A DNA stretch of 34,138 nt, from positions 1 through 34,138 of the forward strand of contig NZ_FMKA01000036.1 of the NCBI RefSeq assembly GCF_900096945.1, in the 5' to 3' direction. The translations under genes and the position numbers were made by a program. Under the pieces are notes generated by a model. That model had not been told where the DNA came from. It saw nothing but the letters and a program-made list of their open reading frames with translations, and did not search any database. This stretch comes from Anaerobium acetethylicum (GTDB lineage: Bacteria; Bacillota; Clostridia; Lachnospirales; Lachnospiraceae). This document shows positions 24,684 to 32,722 of this stretch, in pieces; position 1 is the first letter of the stretch; each line of letters starts with the position of its first letter.

Positions 24684-25358
24684 ATGAGACTGCCTAAAGT
24701 ATATTCTGCAAAAGAACTGCATGATCTGATTATGGACGTTAAATTTTTACCCTTTTTTCGAAATAATATTTCGGGATTTTCAGTGGAAGAATGCACTCCA
24801 CACGAGTTATGGTTTTCCGGTGATACAGATGGTCCTTGGGAATGGAAAGGGGAACTTGCTGAATCGGGGGACTGTGCTTATGGTAAATTGTTTTGGAAAA
24901 AGGCGGGGTTCGTCAGCATGGAATGGTATCCGGTGTTAGCCAATTACAGGCGGAACGGTTATGATTTTGATGCGCTTTATGAGGATGGCATGGCATCTCA
25001 AAAGGATAAATATATTTATGATACGATTCTGTCGCATAAGTCTCTTTTGAGTACGGAACTGAAAGAACTCTGCAATTATAAAAAAGGCGGAAATAAAGGG
25101 TTTGATACCATAATTACACGCCTGCAGATGCAGACATATGTGACAATCGACACTTTTGAATACAAAAAAGACAAGCATGGCAATTCATATGGATGGGGAA
25201 TTGCAAGATATAAGATTCCGGAAAACAAATATGGAGAAGATGAAATACATAAGTGTTACCTGCAAAATCCGGCAGATTCAAGGAGGAAAATGGAGGGATA
25301 TCTGTCAAAACGCCTGCCGGATGCAACAGAGAAGCAGATTATACAGATCATAGGTTGA
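24684..25358 (+). CDS. AlkZ-related winged-helix protein
   Basis: A 224-residue protein resembling the AlkZ-related family, which shares the winged-helix fold of YcaQ/AlkZ DNA glycosylases. Visible features are FLPFFRNNISGFSVEE, PWEWKGEL, YGKLFWKKAGFVS, NYRRNGYDFDALYEDGMAS, LLSTELKELCNY and the conserved TRLQMQTYVT. Full AlkZ proteins are about 380-400 residues with a catalytic QxQ or QxD motif. This short type lacks the matching catalytic part as far as I can see, so glycosylase activity is unproven. ATG 24684 follows AGGAAGGAG at normal spacing; longer in-frame starts from 24594 add residues without a good site. Confidence 0.65.
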   Translation: MRLPKVYSAKELHDLIMDVKFLPFFRNNISGFSVEECTPHELWFSGDTDGPWEWKGELAESGDCAYGKLFWKKAGFVSMEWYPVLANYRRNGYDFDALYEDGMASQKDKYIYDTILSHKSLLSTELKELCNYKKGGNKGFDTIITRLQMQTYVTIDTFEYKKDKHGNSYGWGIARYKIPENKYGEDEIHKCYLQNPADSRRKMEGYLSKRLPDATEKQIIQIIG

Positions 25359-25363
25359 ATTAT

Positions 25364-25437
25364 GGTAACTATTCAGGACTATGTCCTTCATAGTCACAGA
25401 TGATGCACGCAAATTGCAAAATCAGCAATTTAGCGCA
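25364..25437 (+). repeat. Interspersed hairpin repeat, copy A
   Basis: Starts GGTAACTATTCAGGACTATG. It forms hairpin one GACTATG-TCCTT-CATAGTC, then TGATGCAC, then hairpin two AAATTGC-AAAATCA-GCAATTT. It lies 6 bases after the AlkZ-related gene and about 50 before ackA. It is homologous to copies B and C. Confidence 0.85.
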
Positions 25438-25488
25438 GGCAGAACTCCGTTAACGATATAATAAGTGCATAGTCGGGAGGGTTTGAAG

Positions 25489-26685
25489 ATGAATATATTG
25501 GTAATCAATTGCGGTAGTTCTTCATTAAAATTCCAGTTGATCAATGCGGAAACGGAAGAGGTCCTGGCAAAGGGAATCTGCGAAAGAATCGGTCTTGATG
25601 GAAGCAGAATTGTCTACCAGCCAACAGGAGGAGAAAAGGAAAGCACGGAATCTCCCATGCCAGATCATACACAGGCAATCCGGCTGGTTCTCGAATCATT
25701 AACGAATGAAAAGACGGGTGCAGTCAGGAGTCTTGATGAAATCGGAGCTGTCGGGCACCGACTGGTACATGGCGGCGAAAAATTTGCCTCTTCAACAATT
25801 ATCACGGACGAAGTAATCAAGGCAGTAGAAGAATGTAACGATTTGGCGCCTTTGCATAACCCAGCAAACTTAATTGGAATTGCTGCCTGCCAGGAACTGA
25901 TGCCCCATGTGCCGATGGTAGGAGTGTTTGACACGGCATTTCACCAGACCATGCCTGAAAAGGCTTTTATCTATGGATTGCCATATGAATATTATAAAAA
26001 ATACAAAGTGAGAAGATATGGTTTTCACGGAACTTCTCACTCCTATGTATCAAAAAGAGCGGCTGTGCTGTTAGGGAAACCTTATGATCAGGTCAGGACA
26101 ATTGTCTGCCATCTTGGCAATGGTGCAAGTGTATGTGCGGTCAAAAATGGGAAATCCGTTGACACTTCCATGGGGTTCACTCCTTTGGAGGGTCTTATCA
26201 TGGGGACGCGTTCAGGTGACATTGATCCCGGTATCATGGAATTTATCGCTGAAAAAGAAAATATTGATATTTATGAAGTAATGGATGTCCTGAACCAGAA
26301 ATCCGGCGTGCTTGGAATATCTGAAGTTTCAAGTGATTTCAGGGATCTTCAGGTGGCGGCTCTGGCTGGAAAGGAAGAAGCAATCCGCGCCATGACCATA
26401 TTTGCTTACCATGTGGCAAAATACATCGGGTCTTATGTGGCAGCTATGAACGGTGTGGATGCGATTGCTTTTACGGCAGGAATCGGTGAAAACAACAGAT
26501 ATGTAAGAAATGATATCTGTGAATATCTGGGATATTTGGGAATTGAAATCGACCAGGAAAAGAATTCGAAAGCAGGAGAAGAGATCATCATCACGACTCC
26601 GGAATCGAAAACTGCGGTTATGGTCATACCGACAAATGAAGAACTTGTGATTGCGAGAGAAACCTTTGCACTAGTAAAGCAATAA
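25489..26685 (+). CDS. ackA: Acetate kinase
   Basis: A 398-residue enzyme of the expected length that makes acetate and ATP from acetyl phosphate and ADP, the energy-yielding end step of acetate fermentation. It carries the family signatures VINCGSSSLKFQL at the start and HLGNGASVCAVKNGKSVDTS, TPLEGLIMGTRSGDIDPG and the ATP-site FTAGIGENN. The ATG at 25489 follows GGGAGG and begins the usual MNILVINC; the longer frame from 25465 is rejected. In many Clostridia ackA follows pta; here no pta is adjacent and ackA stands alone between two copies of the interspersed repeat. Cytoplasmic. Confidence 0.96.
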   Translation: MNILVINCGSSSLKFQLINAETEEVLAKGICERIGLDGSRIVYQPTGGEKESTESPMPDHTQAIRLVLESLTNEKTGAVRSLDEIGAVGHRLVHGGEKFASSTIITDEVIKAVEECNDLAPLHNPANLIGIAACQELMPHVPMVGVFDTAFHQTMPEKAFIYGLPYEYYKKYKVRRYGFHGTSHSYVSKRAAVLLGKPYDQVRTIVCHLGNGASVCAVKNGKSVDTSMGFTPLEGLIMGTRSGDIDPGIMEFIAEKENIDIYEVMDVLNQKSGVLGISEVSSDFRDLQVAALAGKEEAIRAMTIFAYHVAKYIGSYVAAMNGVDAIAFTAGIGENNRYVRNDICEYLGYLGIEIDQEKNSKAGEEIIITTPESKTAVMVIPTNEELVIARETFALVKQ

Positions 26686-26700
26686 AAAAAGTGCAAGATC

Positions 26701-26756
26701 AGTAACTGCTCAGGGCTATGTCCGTCATAGTAACAGATGATGCACATGAATTGAAA
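26701..26756 (+). repeat. Interspersed hairpin repeat, copy B
   Basis: Starts AGTAACTGCTCAGGGCTATG, then TCCGTCATAG and AACAGATGATGCACATG. It matches copy A at about 44 of 53 positions by eye and keeps hairpin one (CTATG/CATAG), but hairpin two is lost. It lies 15 bases after the ackA stop, before the 54-bp inverted repeat. Confidence 0.8.
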
Positions 26757-26773
26757 AAGCTGGCAGGGGATGG

Positions 26774-26827
26774 CCAGAAAGAACCAGGGAGGACCACAAT
26801 CTTGTGGTCCTCCCTGGTTCTTTCTGG
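26774..26827. terminator. 54-bp perfect inverted repeat between convergent genes
   Basis: Arms of 26 bases (26774-26799 and 26802-26827) are perfectly complementary around two bases. It separates ackA (+) from the SIMPL gene (-). Its place suggests a bidirectional transcription barrier, but neither side has a clear T-run. Confidence 0.7.
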
Positions 26828-26850
26828 GAAAAAGAGCTGTTTACTTTATA

Positions 26851-27588
26851 TCAATAATCATATACGACTGTAACGCCGGCTTCAATCTTTAACTCACCGA
26901 CAGAAATAGGCGTTGCGGAGTCGGCGGCTTTTTCCATACCCGAAGCATCGTAGATCGGATACACATTCCCTTGCGAATCCTCGGTGATTTTGGAAGGTTC
27001 GGAAATGGATACCCCGGCAGCTTTTGCCAGGGCTTCCGCTTTTGCCTTGGCATTGGCGACTGCATCTCCTAAAGCCTGGAGGTAAAATTTACTGTTTTCT
27101 TCTTCCGTGATGCTGAAAGAAATGGAATTTGCCTGGTTGACACCCTGTTCAACGGTCATATCAATAACCTGGCTGACCTTTGCAAGATCAACAACCGTAA
27201 CCTGAATCATGTTTGTGACATCGTAGCCGGTCATTTCGCTGGAGCTATAGGAATAATCGTAATGCTGGCTGATGTTATAGGAGATGGTTTTGATTTTTTC
27301 CTTGGCAATTTCCAGGTCTTCCAGCGCTTTGAAAACGAGGTCCATTTTCGTGGCATTTTCGCTCTGGGCAATGGTAGCATCCTTATTAAAAGTAGTCACA
27401 CCGATATTTACATAGGCAATGGTAGGGGTGGCGGTAATGCTGGATGTGCCGTGAACGGCTATGGTTTTCTGTTCCTGCTGGGTGTCGCTGGAAGATGCCT
27501 GCCCGTTATCAGCATTTGTGCACGCAGACAAGGATGTCATTAATAAGCATAGAATAAGTAATGAAATGAATCGTTTCGAATTCTTCAT
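26851..27588 (-). CDS. SIMPL (DUF541) domain lipoprotein
   Basis: A 245-residue exported protein on the minus strand. The signal peptide ends in SLSAC (Cys23), giving a membrane-bound lipoprotein; an N/S/Q-rich linker follows. The SIMPL domain runs from about TIAVHGTSSITATPTIAYV to the end, with SQSENATKMDLVFKAL-like segments and the closing GELKIEAGVTVVYDY. Related proteins (BP26 and others) form ring-like assemblies outside the membrane; the role is unclear. The start at 27588 is chosen because GGAGG lies before it and the signal peptide begins there; the longer frame is upstream leader. A terminator-like hairpin in the leader (27627-27660) may control expression. Confidence 0.88.
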   Translation of the reverse strand: MKNSKRFISLLILCLLMTSLSACTNADNGQASSSDTQQEQKTIAVHGTSSITATPTIAYVNIGVTTFNKDATIAQSENATKMDLVFKALEDLEIAKEKIKTISYNISQHYDYSYSSSEMTGYDVTNMIQVTVVDLAKVSQVIDMTVEQGVNQANSISFSITEEENSKFYLQALGDAVANAKAKAEALAKAAGVSISEPSKITEDSQGNVYPIYDASGMEKAADSATPISVGELKIEAGVTVVYDY

Positions 27589-27765
27589 ACCTGACGCCTC
27601 CTTTAATCCTTTTTTTGGTACCATCTTAAAAAAACAAAAAACCAGCCTGATATGGCCGGTTATATGTTTGGCGGTATGCAAGGGAAACCGTTTTCATGCA
27701 CCCTTGTTTATGCTGAGTCCAGGATGATTGGTCTTATAGATATATTATATCATAATTGTATGAAA
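27589..27765 (-). promoter_or_regulatory. Leader with hairpin and terminator before the SIMPL gene
   Basis: Read on the minus strand, a TATAAT (27744-27749) is followed by a CAAGGG/CCCTTG hairpin, then ACCGGCC-ATATCA-GGCTGGT (27641-27660) with a long T-run (27627-27640) only about 25 bases before the ribosome site. That order, promoter then terminator then gene, fits attenuation. It could instead simply be the end of the DUF3784 transcript with a promoter in the T-run. No known riboswitch was recognised. Confidence 0.5.
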
Positions 27766-27848
27766 ATCCATACATGAATTTTTGCTGGATTCCGTCAAAA
27801 AGCATCATCTCAAAAAGCCCCTCAAAAAGCCTGTCTTTTCATTTCGCC

Positions 27849-28592
27849 TTAATCAGATTCAGTCAGACTGCGGATTTTTTCAAAAATTGCCAGGGTTTCG
27901 TCCTGAGTATCCATGTTGAGAAAGATGGATGTTCCGTTTGCTTTGAGATAAATGAATGGCGGCTTTTCTGTGTCTACAAACATCAGGACGGAACCGAGTT
28001 CTGTCGTCCGAAAATGCCCCTTCAGGTTGGAACCAAGGGCAGAGCCGTTGGTGCGCATCTCGATTGTGGGTAGTTCCTCAGCCAGGCTGATTTCTTCTAT
28101 AGAATCCCAATTATAGGTGTCGCCGTACATGCCTTGTATCTGTAGTCCTTCTGGGAGAAAAGCTACAGTAGTGGGGCGGGAGGAAAAGAACATCAGAACC
28201 GCAACCCCGATCAGTGAAATGCCGACTATAACACCAGGAACAGCCAGCTGTCTGCCGGCGTCTTTGCGCAATTTTCCGTTTTCGTCAAAGAGGTTACCGT
28301 CATATTTCTGTGCTTTGATGAGCATATACAGTGTCGAAATGCCAAAAACCGCAAATGTAAGGTCTAGCCACTTTCTGACGCCCAATGCATAGAAGATGCC
28401 TGCAGCTATGAAAAGAATTCCGTTAAAATAGGCGTAGATCCCCATCAGGCGGCCAAGGCCTTTGGTGTCTACATTTGCTTTTTTCTCTTTTGACATGGTA
28501 TTGTAGCCGGATATGAGGAAATACCATTTGAATACGTGTACTGCGAGACCTATGAAAATGAAAAATGCACCGATTAGAAAATATATCCACAT
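27849..28592 (-). CDS. DUF3784 membrane protein
   Basis: A 247-residue membrane protein on the minus strand. The N-terminal half has the DUF3784 pattern ([16 protein letters not shown]-like, here [15 protein letters not shown], then [10 protein letters not shown]). Hydrophobic segments lie at about residues 2-20, 48-70, 74-92 and 118-140. The C-terminal ~100 residues form a soluble beta-rich part, possibly a bacterial PH-like fold. The start at 28592 follows AGGAGG; the longer frame up to 28670 has no such site. It probably shares no function with its neighbours that I can read. Role unknown. Confidence 0.75.
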   Translation of the reverse strand: MWIYFLIGAFFIFIGLAVHVFKWYFLISGYNTMSKEKKANVDTKGLGRLMGIYAYFNGILFIAAGIFYALGVRKWLDLTFAVFGISTLYMLIKAQKYDGNLFDENGKLRKDAGRQLAVPGVIVGISLIGVAVLMFFSSRPTTVAFLPEGLQIQGMYGDTYNWDSIEEISLAEELPTIEMRTNGSALGSNLKGHFRTTELGSVLMFVDTEKPPFIYLKANGTSIFLNMDTQDETLAIFEKIRSLTESD

Positions 28593-28700
28593 AATGAACC
28601 TCCTGATTTTTGGTTGTTGGAAAGGTAAGATTATAGCAGCAGCTCGGTTCCGGATCGCGAGTATCCACAAACCGTAAAACCGAGAAATTGTAAAACCGTA

Positions 28701-29552
28701 CTATGTTTTTTCGCGCCGGGACCGGATTTCACCGGGGGTGCAGCCGAATTTTTCACGAAAGATTTTTCTGAACAATTTATAATTTGTGAAACCGTGGTTT
28801 TCCAGTATTTCATATAGAGGGGTGTCCTTATTGAGCAGGTCTGCGTAAATATGGGACAGACGGATCTCGTTCAGGTATTCCAGGTAGGTCTGCCCCATAA
28901 ACAGCTTGAATTTTCTGCAGAAGTACTGGGGCTGCAGATGGGCGATGTCTGCCACCTCCTGAATGGCAATGGGCCTGCTGTAATGCAGGTTCGTGTATTC
29001 CAGAACCGGTTCAAGCATGGTCAGTGAGGAACTGACCAGCGGCTGCTGTAGGCTTTCGCCTGGAATTCGGAAATGATGGTAGAGCAGAAAAAGCAGTTCA
29101 AACAGAAGGCTGTTGAAATGCAGGCTGCCGGCCTCTGGTTTCAGTATTTCTATCGCTTCCATATCCTTTAAAATCTTTTTGAGCTGGGCGAGTCTGACCT
29201 GGTAAGAGCCGTCTTTTGAATGGATAGCCAGATCGAAAAAACAGGAATCATAATCAGGCATATACCTTTTTAAAAAAGGTGATGGAACCTGAAGCATGAT
29301 GGAGGTATTTCCGTCGATGCAGTGGGTAGCATGGACCACGCTGGAATTGATCAGAATGCAGTCGTCTTCATGCAAATCGAAAGTCTGACTTCCAATCTTG
29401 ACATGCAGGCTTCCGGAAGTGATATAGATGATTTCCAGAGAATTATGCCAGTGGCTGGAAACGAAGCTCCCGGTATCTTCAAATAATCGGAAACGCACGT
29501 CCAGGTTTTCTGTGGGCTGAATGATCTCATGAGGGATGGGACGTTCTTTCAT
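28701..29552 (-). CDS. AraC-family regulator with cupin sensor domain
   Basis: A 283-residue regulator on the minus strand. Residues ~10-95 form a cupin effector domain (SSHWHNSLEIIYITSGSLHV, INSSVVHATH). The last ~100 residues hold two helix-turn-helix motifs with IQEVADIAHLQPQYFCRKFK and the AraC signature ending FREKFGCTPGEIRSRR. The ATG at 29552 follows AAGGAGC; the longer frame is rejected. It is divergent from the GH5-GH43 operon with a 247-base shared region, so it very likely activates those genes in response to a sugar. The regulated sugar may be a glucan or xylan oligosaccharide. Confidence 0.9.
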   Translation of the reverse strand: MKERPIPHEIIQPTENLDVRFRLFEDTGSFVSSHWHNSLEIIYITSGSLHVKIGSQTFDLHEDDCILINSSVVHATHCIDGNTSIMLQVPSPFLKRYMPDYDSCFFDLAIHSKDGSYQVRLAQLKKILKDMEAIEILKPEAGSLHFNSLLFELLFLLYHHFRIPGESLQQPLVSSSLTMLEPVLEYTNLHYSRPIAIQEVADIAHLQPQYFCRKFKLFMGQTYLEYLNEIRLSHIYADLLNKDTPLYEILENHGFTNYKLFRKIFREKFGCTPGEIRSRREKT

Positions 29553-29718
29553 AAATTGCTCCTTAATATTATCAAAATAAAAGTAACGGTTCAAAGCTGC
29601 TTTCCCACAAGGCGCTTTGTGATGAGTTTGTGGGAATAGGGAAACTGAGCTGAAAAAAAGATAATATCGACCTATATAAAACACAATAAAGTCACTTATA
29701 TAATAATCAAAAGAAATT

Positions 29719-29724
29719 TATAAT
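29719..29724 (+). promoter_or_regulatory. Possible -10 of the GH5-GH43 operon
   Basis: A TATAAT (29719-29724) lies 76 bases before the GH5 start in the shared region with the divergent AraC regulator. The -35 match (TTATAT at 29696) is poor, as is usual for activator-dependent promoters. Confidence 0.45.
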
Positions 29725-29799
29725 GATTATAACATGAATGGAAATGCAAATAAATAGTCACAATAAACCTGCTTCAGGAACAAGAGAGGAAGAAAAGAG

Positions 29800-30969
29800 A
29801 TGTATGTAAAAGGTGTCAATCTGGGCAACTGGCTGGTGCTCGAAAAATGGATGAATCCTGCACTTTTTGAAGGGACAACGGCAGAAGATGAATATTATCT
29901 TCCGACCCAGCTTTCAAAAGATGTATACGAAGCAAGAATCAGGATCCACAGGAGTGAATATATCACAGAACGTGATTTTGCCTATATCAAATCGGTGGGG
30001 ATGAATGCGGTGCGTATTCCGGTTCCTTATTTTGTTTTCGGTGACTGCCCGCCGTTTTTGGGGTGTGTCAAAGAACTTGACAAGGCATTTGCCTGGGCGG
30101 AAAAATACGGACTTGTGATTTTAATTGATCTTCATACCGTTCCTGGCAGCCAGAACGGATTCGATAACGGCGGAATCTCGGGCGTATGCAAGTGGGCGCA
30201 GCAGCCGGAAAGCGTCGAATTCACGCTGAAGGTCCTTGAAAGACTGTCAGAACGTTATGGAAACAGGAGCAGTCTGTGGGGGATTGAGATTGTAAATGAA
30301 CCAATCACAGAAAACATATGGAACCTGATGGACATCCAGAGCCGGTATAAACCTGAAGACCCGGAAATGGCAAAAGGAAGCGCGCCCGTGACGCTGGAGT
30401 TCCTGCGGAAATTCTATGTGGAAGCATACCGGAGAATGCGGAAATATCTTCCAAAAGAAAAAGTGGTCGTATTCCATGACGGATTCGAACTGAAGGCCTG
30501 GAAAGACTTCATGAGAGAAGAGGAATTCAAAAATGTAGTCCTTGACACCCATCTGTACCTGATGACAGCTGAAGCTGAGGGGTGCGGTCGGTCGAAGGAA
30601 GACTACATCACCTACGTGCATGATCATTATAAGAAAGATATAGCGGAAATGCAGGAATATTTCCCGGTCATCTGTGGAGAATGGAGCCTGTTTAATTCCT
30701 ATGCCTGCGGAATCGACACGGCAGGGGGACAATCTCCGGTAAACGGTGTTATGGCTACGGAGGATTTACTGTCTGCAGATAAGAAAAAGGAGCTTTACCG
30801 TGCGCTCGCCGAAGCACAGCTGGAAGCATGGAACCAGGGAATTGGCTATTTTTACTGGAACTACAAATTACTGCTGGATACGGTGAACGAACCGGGATGG
30901 ATCGGCTGGGACAGCTGGGACTTCGGAAAGTGCGCGGCCCAGGGCTGGTTTCCGGTTGAATATAAATAG
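29800..30969 (+). CDS. GH5-family beta-glucanase (BglC-like)
   Basis: A 389-residue cytoplasmic glycoside hydrolase with no signal peptide. It begins GVNLGNWLVLEKWM and has SVGMNAVRIPVPYF and LIDLHTVPGSQNG. The retaining catalytic pair is Glu167 (WGIEIVNEP, acid/base) and Glu294 (VICGEWS, nucleophile). These features match the exo-1,3-beta-glucanase/cellulase type of GH5. It is the first gene of a two-gene operon with GH43, 18 bases apart, and divergent from the AraC regulator. It probably acts on short beta-glucosides after import, though no transporter is adjacent. Confidence 0.88.
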   Translation: MYVKGVNLGNWLVLEKWMNPALFEGTTAEDEYYLPTQLSKDVYEARIRIHRSEYITERDFAYIKSVGMNAVRIPVPYFVFGDCPPFLGCVKELDKAFAWAEKYGLVILIDLHTVPGSQNGFDNGGISGVCKWAQQPESVEFTLKVLERLSERYGNRSSLWGIEIVNEPITENIWNLMDIQSRYKPEDPEMAKGSAPVTLEFLRKFYVEAYRRMRKYLPKEKVVVFHDGFELKAWKDFMREEEFKNVVLDTHLYLMTAEAEGCGRSKEDYITYVHDHYKKDIAEMQEYFPVICGEWSLFNSYACGIDTAGGQSPVNGVMATEDLLSADKKKELYRALAEAQLEAWNQGIGYFYWNYKLLLDTVNEPGWIGWDSWDFGKCAAQGWFPVEYK

Positions 30970-30987
30970 AAGAAATGGGGATGAGTT

Positions 30988-32634
30988 ATGATCAGAAATC
31001 CGATTTTGCCGGGCTTTAATCCGGATCCATGCATCTGTAGGAAAGGCGACGACTATTATCTGGCAGTGTCATCCTTTGAGTGGTTTCCGGGAATTCCCGT
31101 CTACCATTCAAAAGACTTGAAAAACTGGGAACTTTATACACATGTGCTGACGGATGATGTTGCTGTCGACCTTAAAAAACTTCCTTCTGCAAAAGGAATA
31201 TGGGCACCTTGCCTGACCTACTGCGAAAAAGATGACCTGTTCTATGTCATTTACGGCGTGATGAATTCTATGAATGCGAGATATTTTGATGTGGATAATT
31301 ATCTGGTTACAGCAAGGGATATCAGGGGACCGTGGAGCGAGCCGGTCTATCTCCATTCCTCAGGTTTCGACGCCTCGATGTTTCACGATGACGACGGGAA
31401 AAAATGGGTCGTGTCACTGGAATGGGAGACGAGGGAAGGCTATGAAAAGCCGGGAGCGATCTGCATGGTTGAATATTCTCCTGAGAAAAAAGAAATCATC
31501 GGATATCCCAAGCGGATCTGGTCGGGGGGGACGGACAGGGGCTGCATTGAAGCGCCACACCTGACAAAACGCGGACGGTATTATTATATCATGTGTGCAG
31601 AAGGCGGAACGGGCTACGGGCACAGCGTCACAATGGGAAGGGCCGAGAATGTATGGGGACCTTATGAAAAGGATCCGGAGAACCCGATTCTGACATCCAT
31701 ACCGGGAGACTTTAATGAGCGCCATGATCCGGATCACCTGAAGCCTAAATATTTCAACCCGGAATCGGTACTCCAGAAATCCGGTCATGGAAGTTATGTG
31801 GAGACCCAGAACGGGGAAGTGTGGCTGGTACATCTTTGCGCAAGGCCATTCGTTCCAGAGCTGCGCTGCACCCTGGGGAGAGAGACGGCCATCCAGAAAA
31901 TGGAGTGGACGCAGGACGGTTGGCTCCGCATGGCAGACGGCACCAATCTGGCCAAGGAATATGTGGAAGAGAGCAGCCTTCCGGAATCTCCTGTTTCAAC
32001 AATTCCGGATTTTGACGATTTTGATTCGGGGGAACTGGGAATCCAGTACTATGCCCCGAGAATCATGCCGGAGACATTTGCTGATGTGAAGGCGAGACCT
32101 GGATTTGTTAGGATCAGAGGCCAGGAATCCAGAACCTCCCTCAATAAGGTAAGCCTGTTAGCCAGAAAACTGACCTCTGTATATGCGACAGTCACGACAA
32201 AGATGGAATTTCAGCCGCAAGTCCATCAGCACAGCGCAGGACTTATCCTGTATTATGACAATATGAATTACATCAACCTGCGTAAATACCATAGCGAAAC
32301 GCTGGGACAAAGTGCGCTGTCCATCATCCATCTGGAAAATGGCGAAAAGACGGAATTCCTGAACACCAGAATCCCGGTAGACGACTGTCCGCTGTTCCTT
32401 CGACTGAATATCAGGGGACGGCAGTCCTGGTTCGAGTGGAGCTATGACGGAAACGTATACCAGAAGATCGGAAAGACATTTAATACCACCAGATTTTCGG
32501 ATGAATACTGCAAGTACGGGGAGTTTACAGGAACATTTGTTGGAATGACTTGTGCGGACAGAGTGAGGCACAGCCATTATGCAGATTTTGACTTTTTTGA
32601 GTATGCTGCAGATGAAGAGAAACCTGTGGATTAG
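30988..32634 (+). CDS. GH43-family beta-xylosidase/arabinofuranosidase
   Basis: A 548-residue cytoplasmic GH43 enzyme with a five-blade catalytic propeller and a C-terminal beta-sandwich of about 200 residues typical of the GH43_11 (XynB) group. Catalytic residues are Asp13 in GFNPDPC (general base), Asp128 in FDASMF (pKa modulator) and Glu188 in CIEAPH (acid). These enzymes release xylose from xylo-oligosaccharides, some also arabinose. A GGGGATGAG site precedes the ATG. Linked to GH5 by 18 bases. It ends in a strong bidirectional terminator shared with the convergent histidine phosphatase gene. Confidence 0.92.
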   Translation: MIRNPILPGFNPDPCICRKGDDYYLAVSSFEWFPGIPVYHSKDLKNWELYTHVLTDDVAVDLKKLPSAKGIWAPCLTYCEKDDLFYVIYGVMNSMNARYFDVDNYLVTARDIRGPWSEPVYLHSSGFDASMFHDDDGKKWVVSLEWETREGYEKPGAICMVEYSPEKKEIIGYPKRIWSGGTDRGCIEAPHLTKRGRYYYIMCAEGGTGYGHSVTMGRAENVWGPYEKDPENPILTSIPGDFNERHDPDHLKPKYFNPESVLQKSGHGSYVETQNGEVWLVHLCARPFVPELRCTLGRETAIQKMEWTQDGWLRMADGTNLAKEYVEESSLPESPVSTIPDFDDFDSGELGIQYYAPRIMPETFADVKARPGFVRIRGQESRTSLNKVSLLARKLTSVYATVTTKMEFQPQVHQHSAGLILYYDNMNYINLRKYHSETLGQSALSIIHLENGEKTEFLNTRIPVDDCPLFLRLNIRGRQSWFEWSYDGNVYQKIGKTFNTTRFSDEYCKYGEFTGTFVGMTCADRVRHSHYADFDFFEYAADEEKPVD

Positions 32635-32660
32635 CAGAAAAGTTTTGCGGAAAAATAAAT

Positions 32661-32710
32661 AAGCAGCAGGCAGGAACGTTTTTTATTGGTCCTGTCCGCT
32701 GCTTTTTTTG
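32661..32710. terminator. Bidirectional terminator between GH43 and the histidine phosphatase
   Basis: A 15-bp stem with one mismatch (32661-32675 with 32690-32704) is flanked by a T-run on the + strand. It lies 27 bases after GH43 and 13 bases beyond the minus-strand gene's stop. Confidence 0.88.
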
Positions 32711-32722
32711 AATTCTGGAAAT

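Noticed and set aside
27650-27720. Guanidine-II riboswitch in the SIMPL leader
   Set aside because: One ACGG loop (GAAA-ACGG-TTTC) is visible on the minus strand, but the second ACGR hairpin required by that class is absent.
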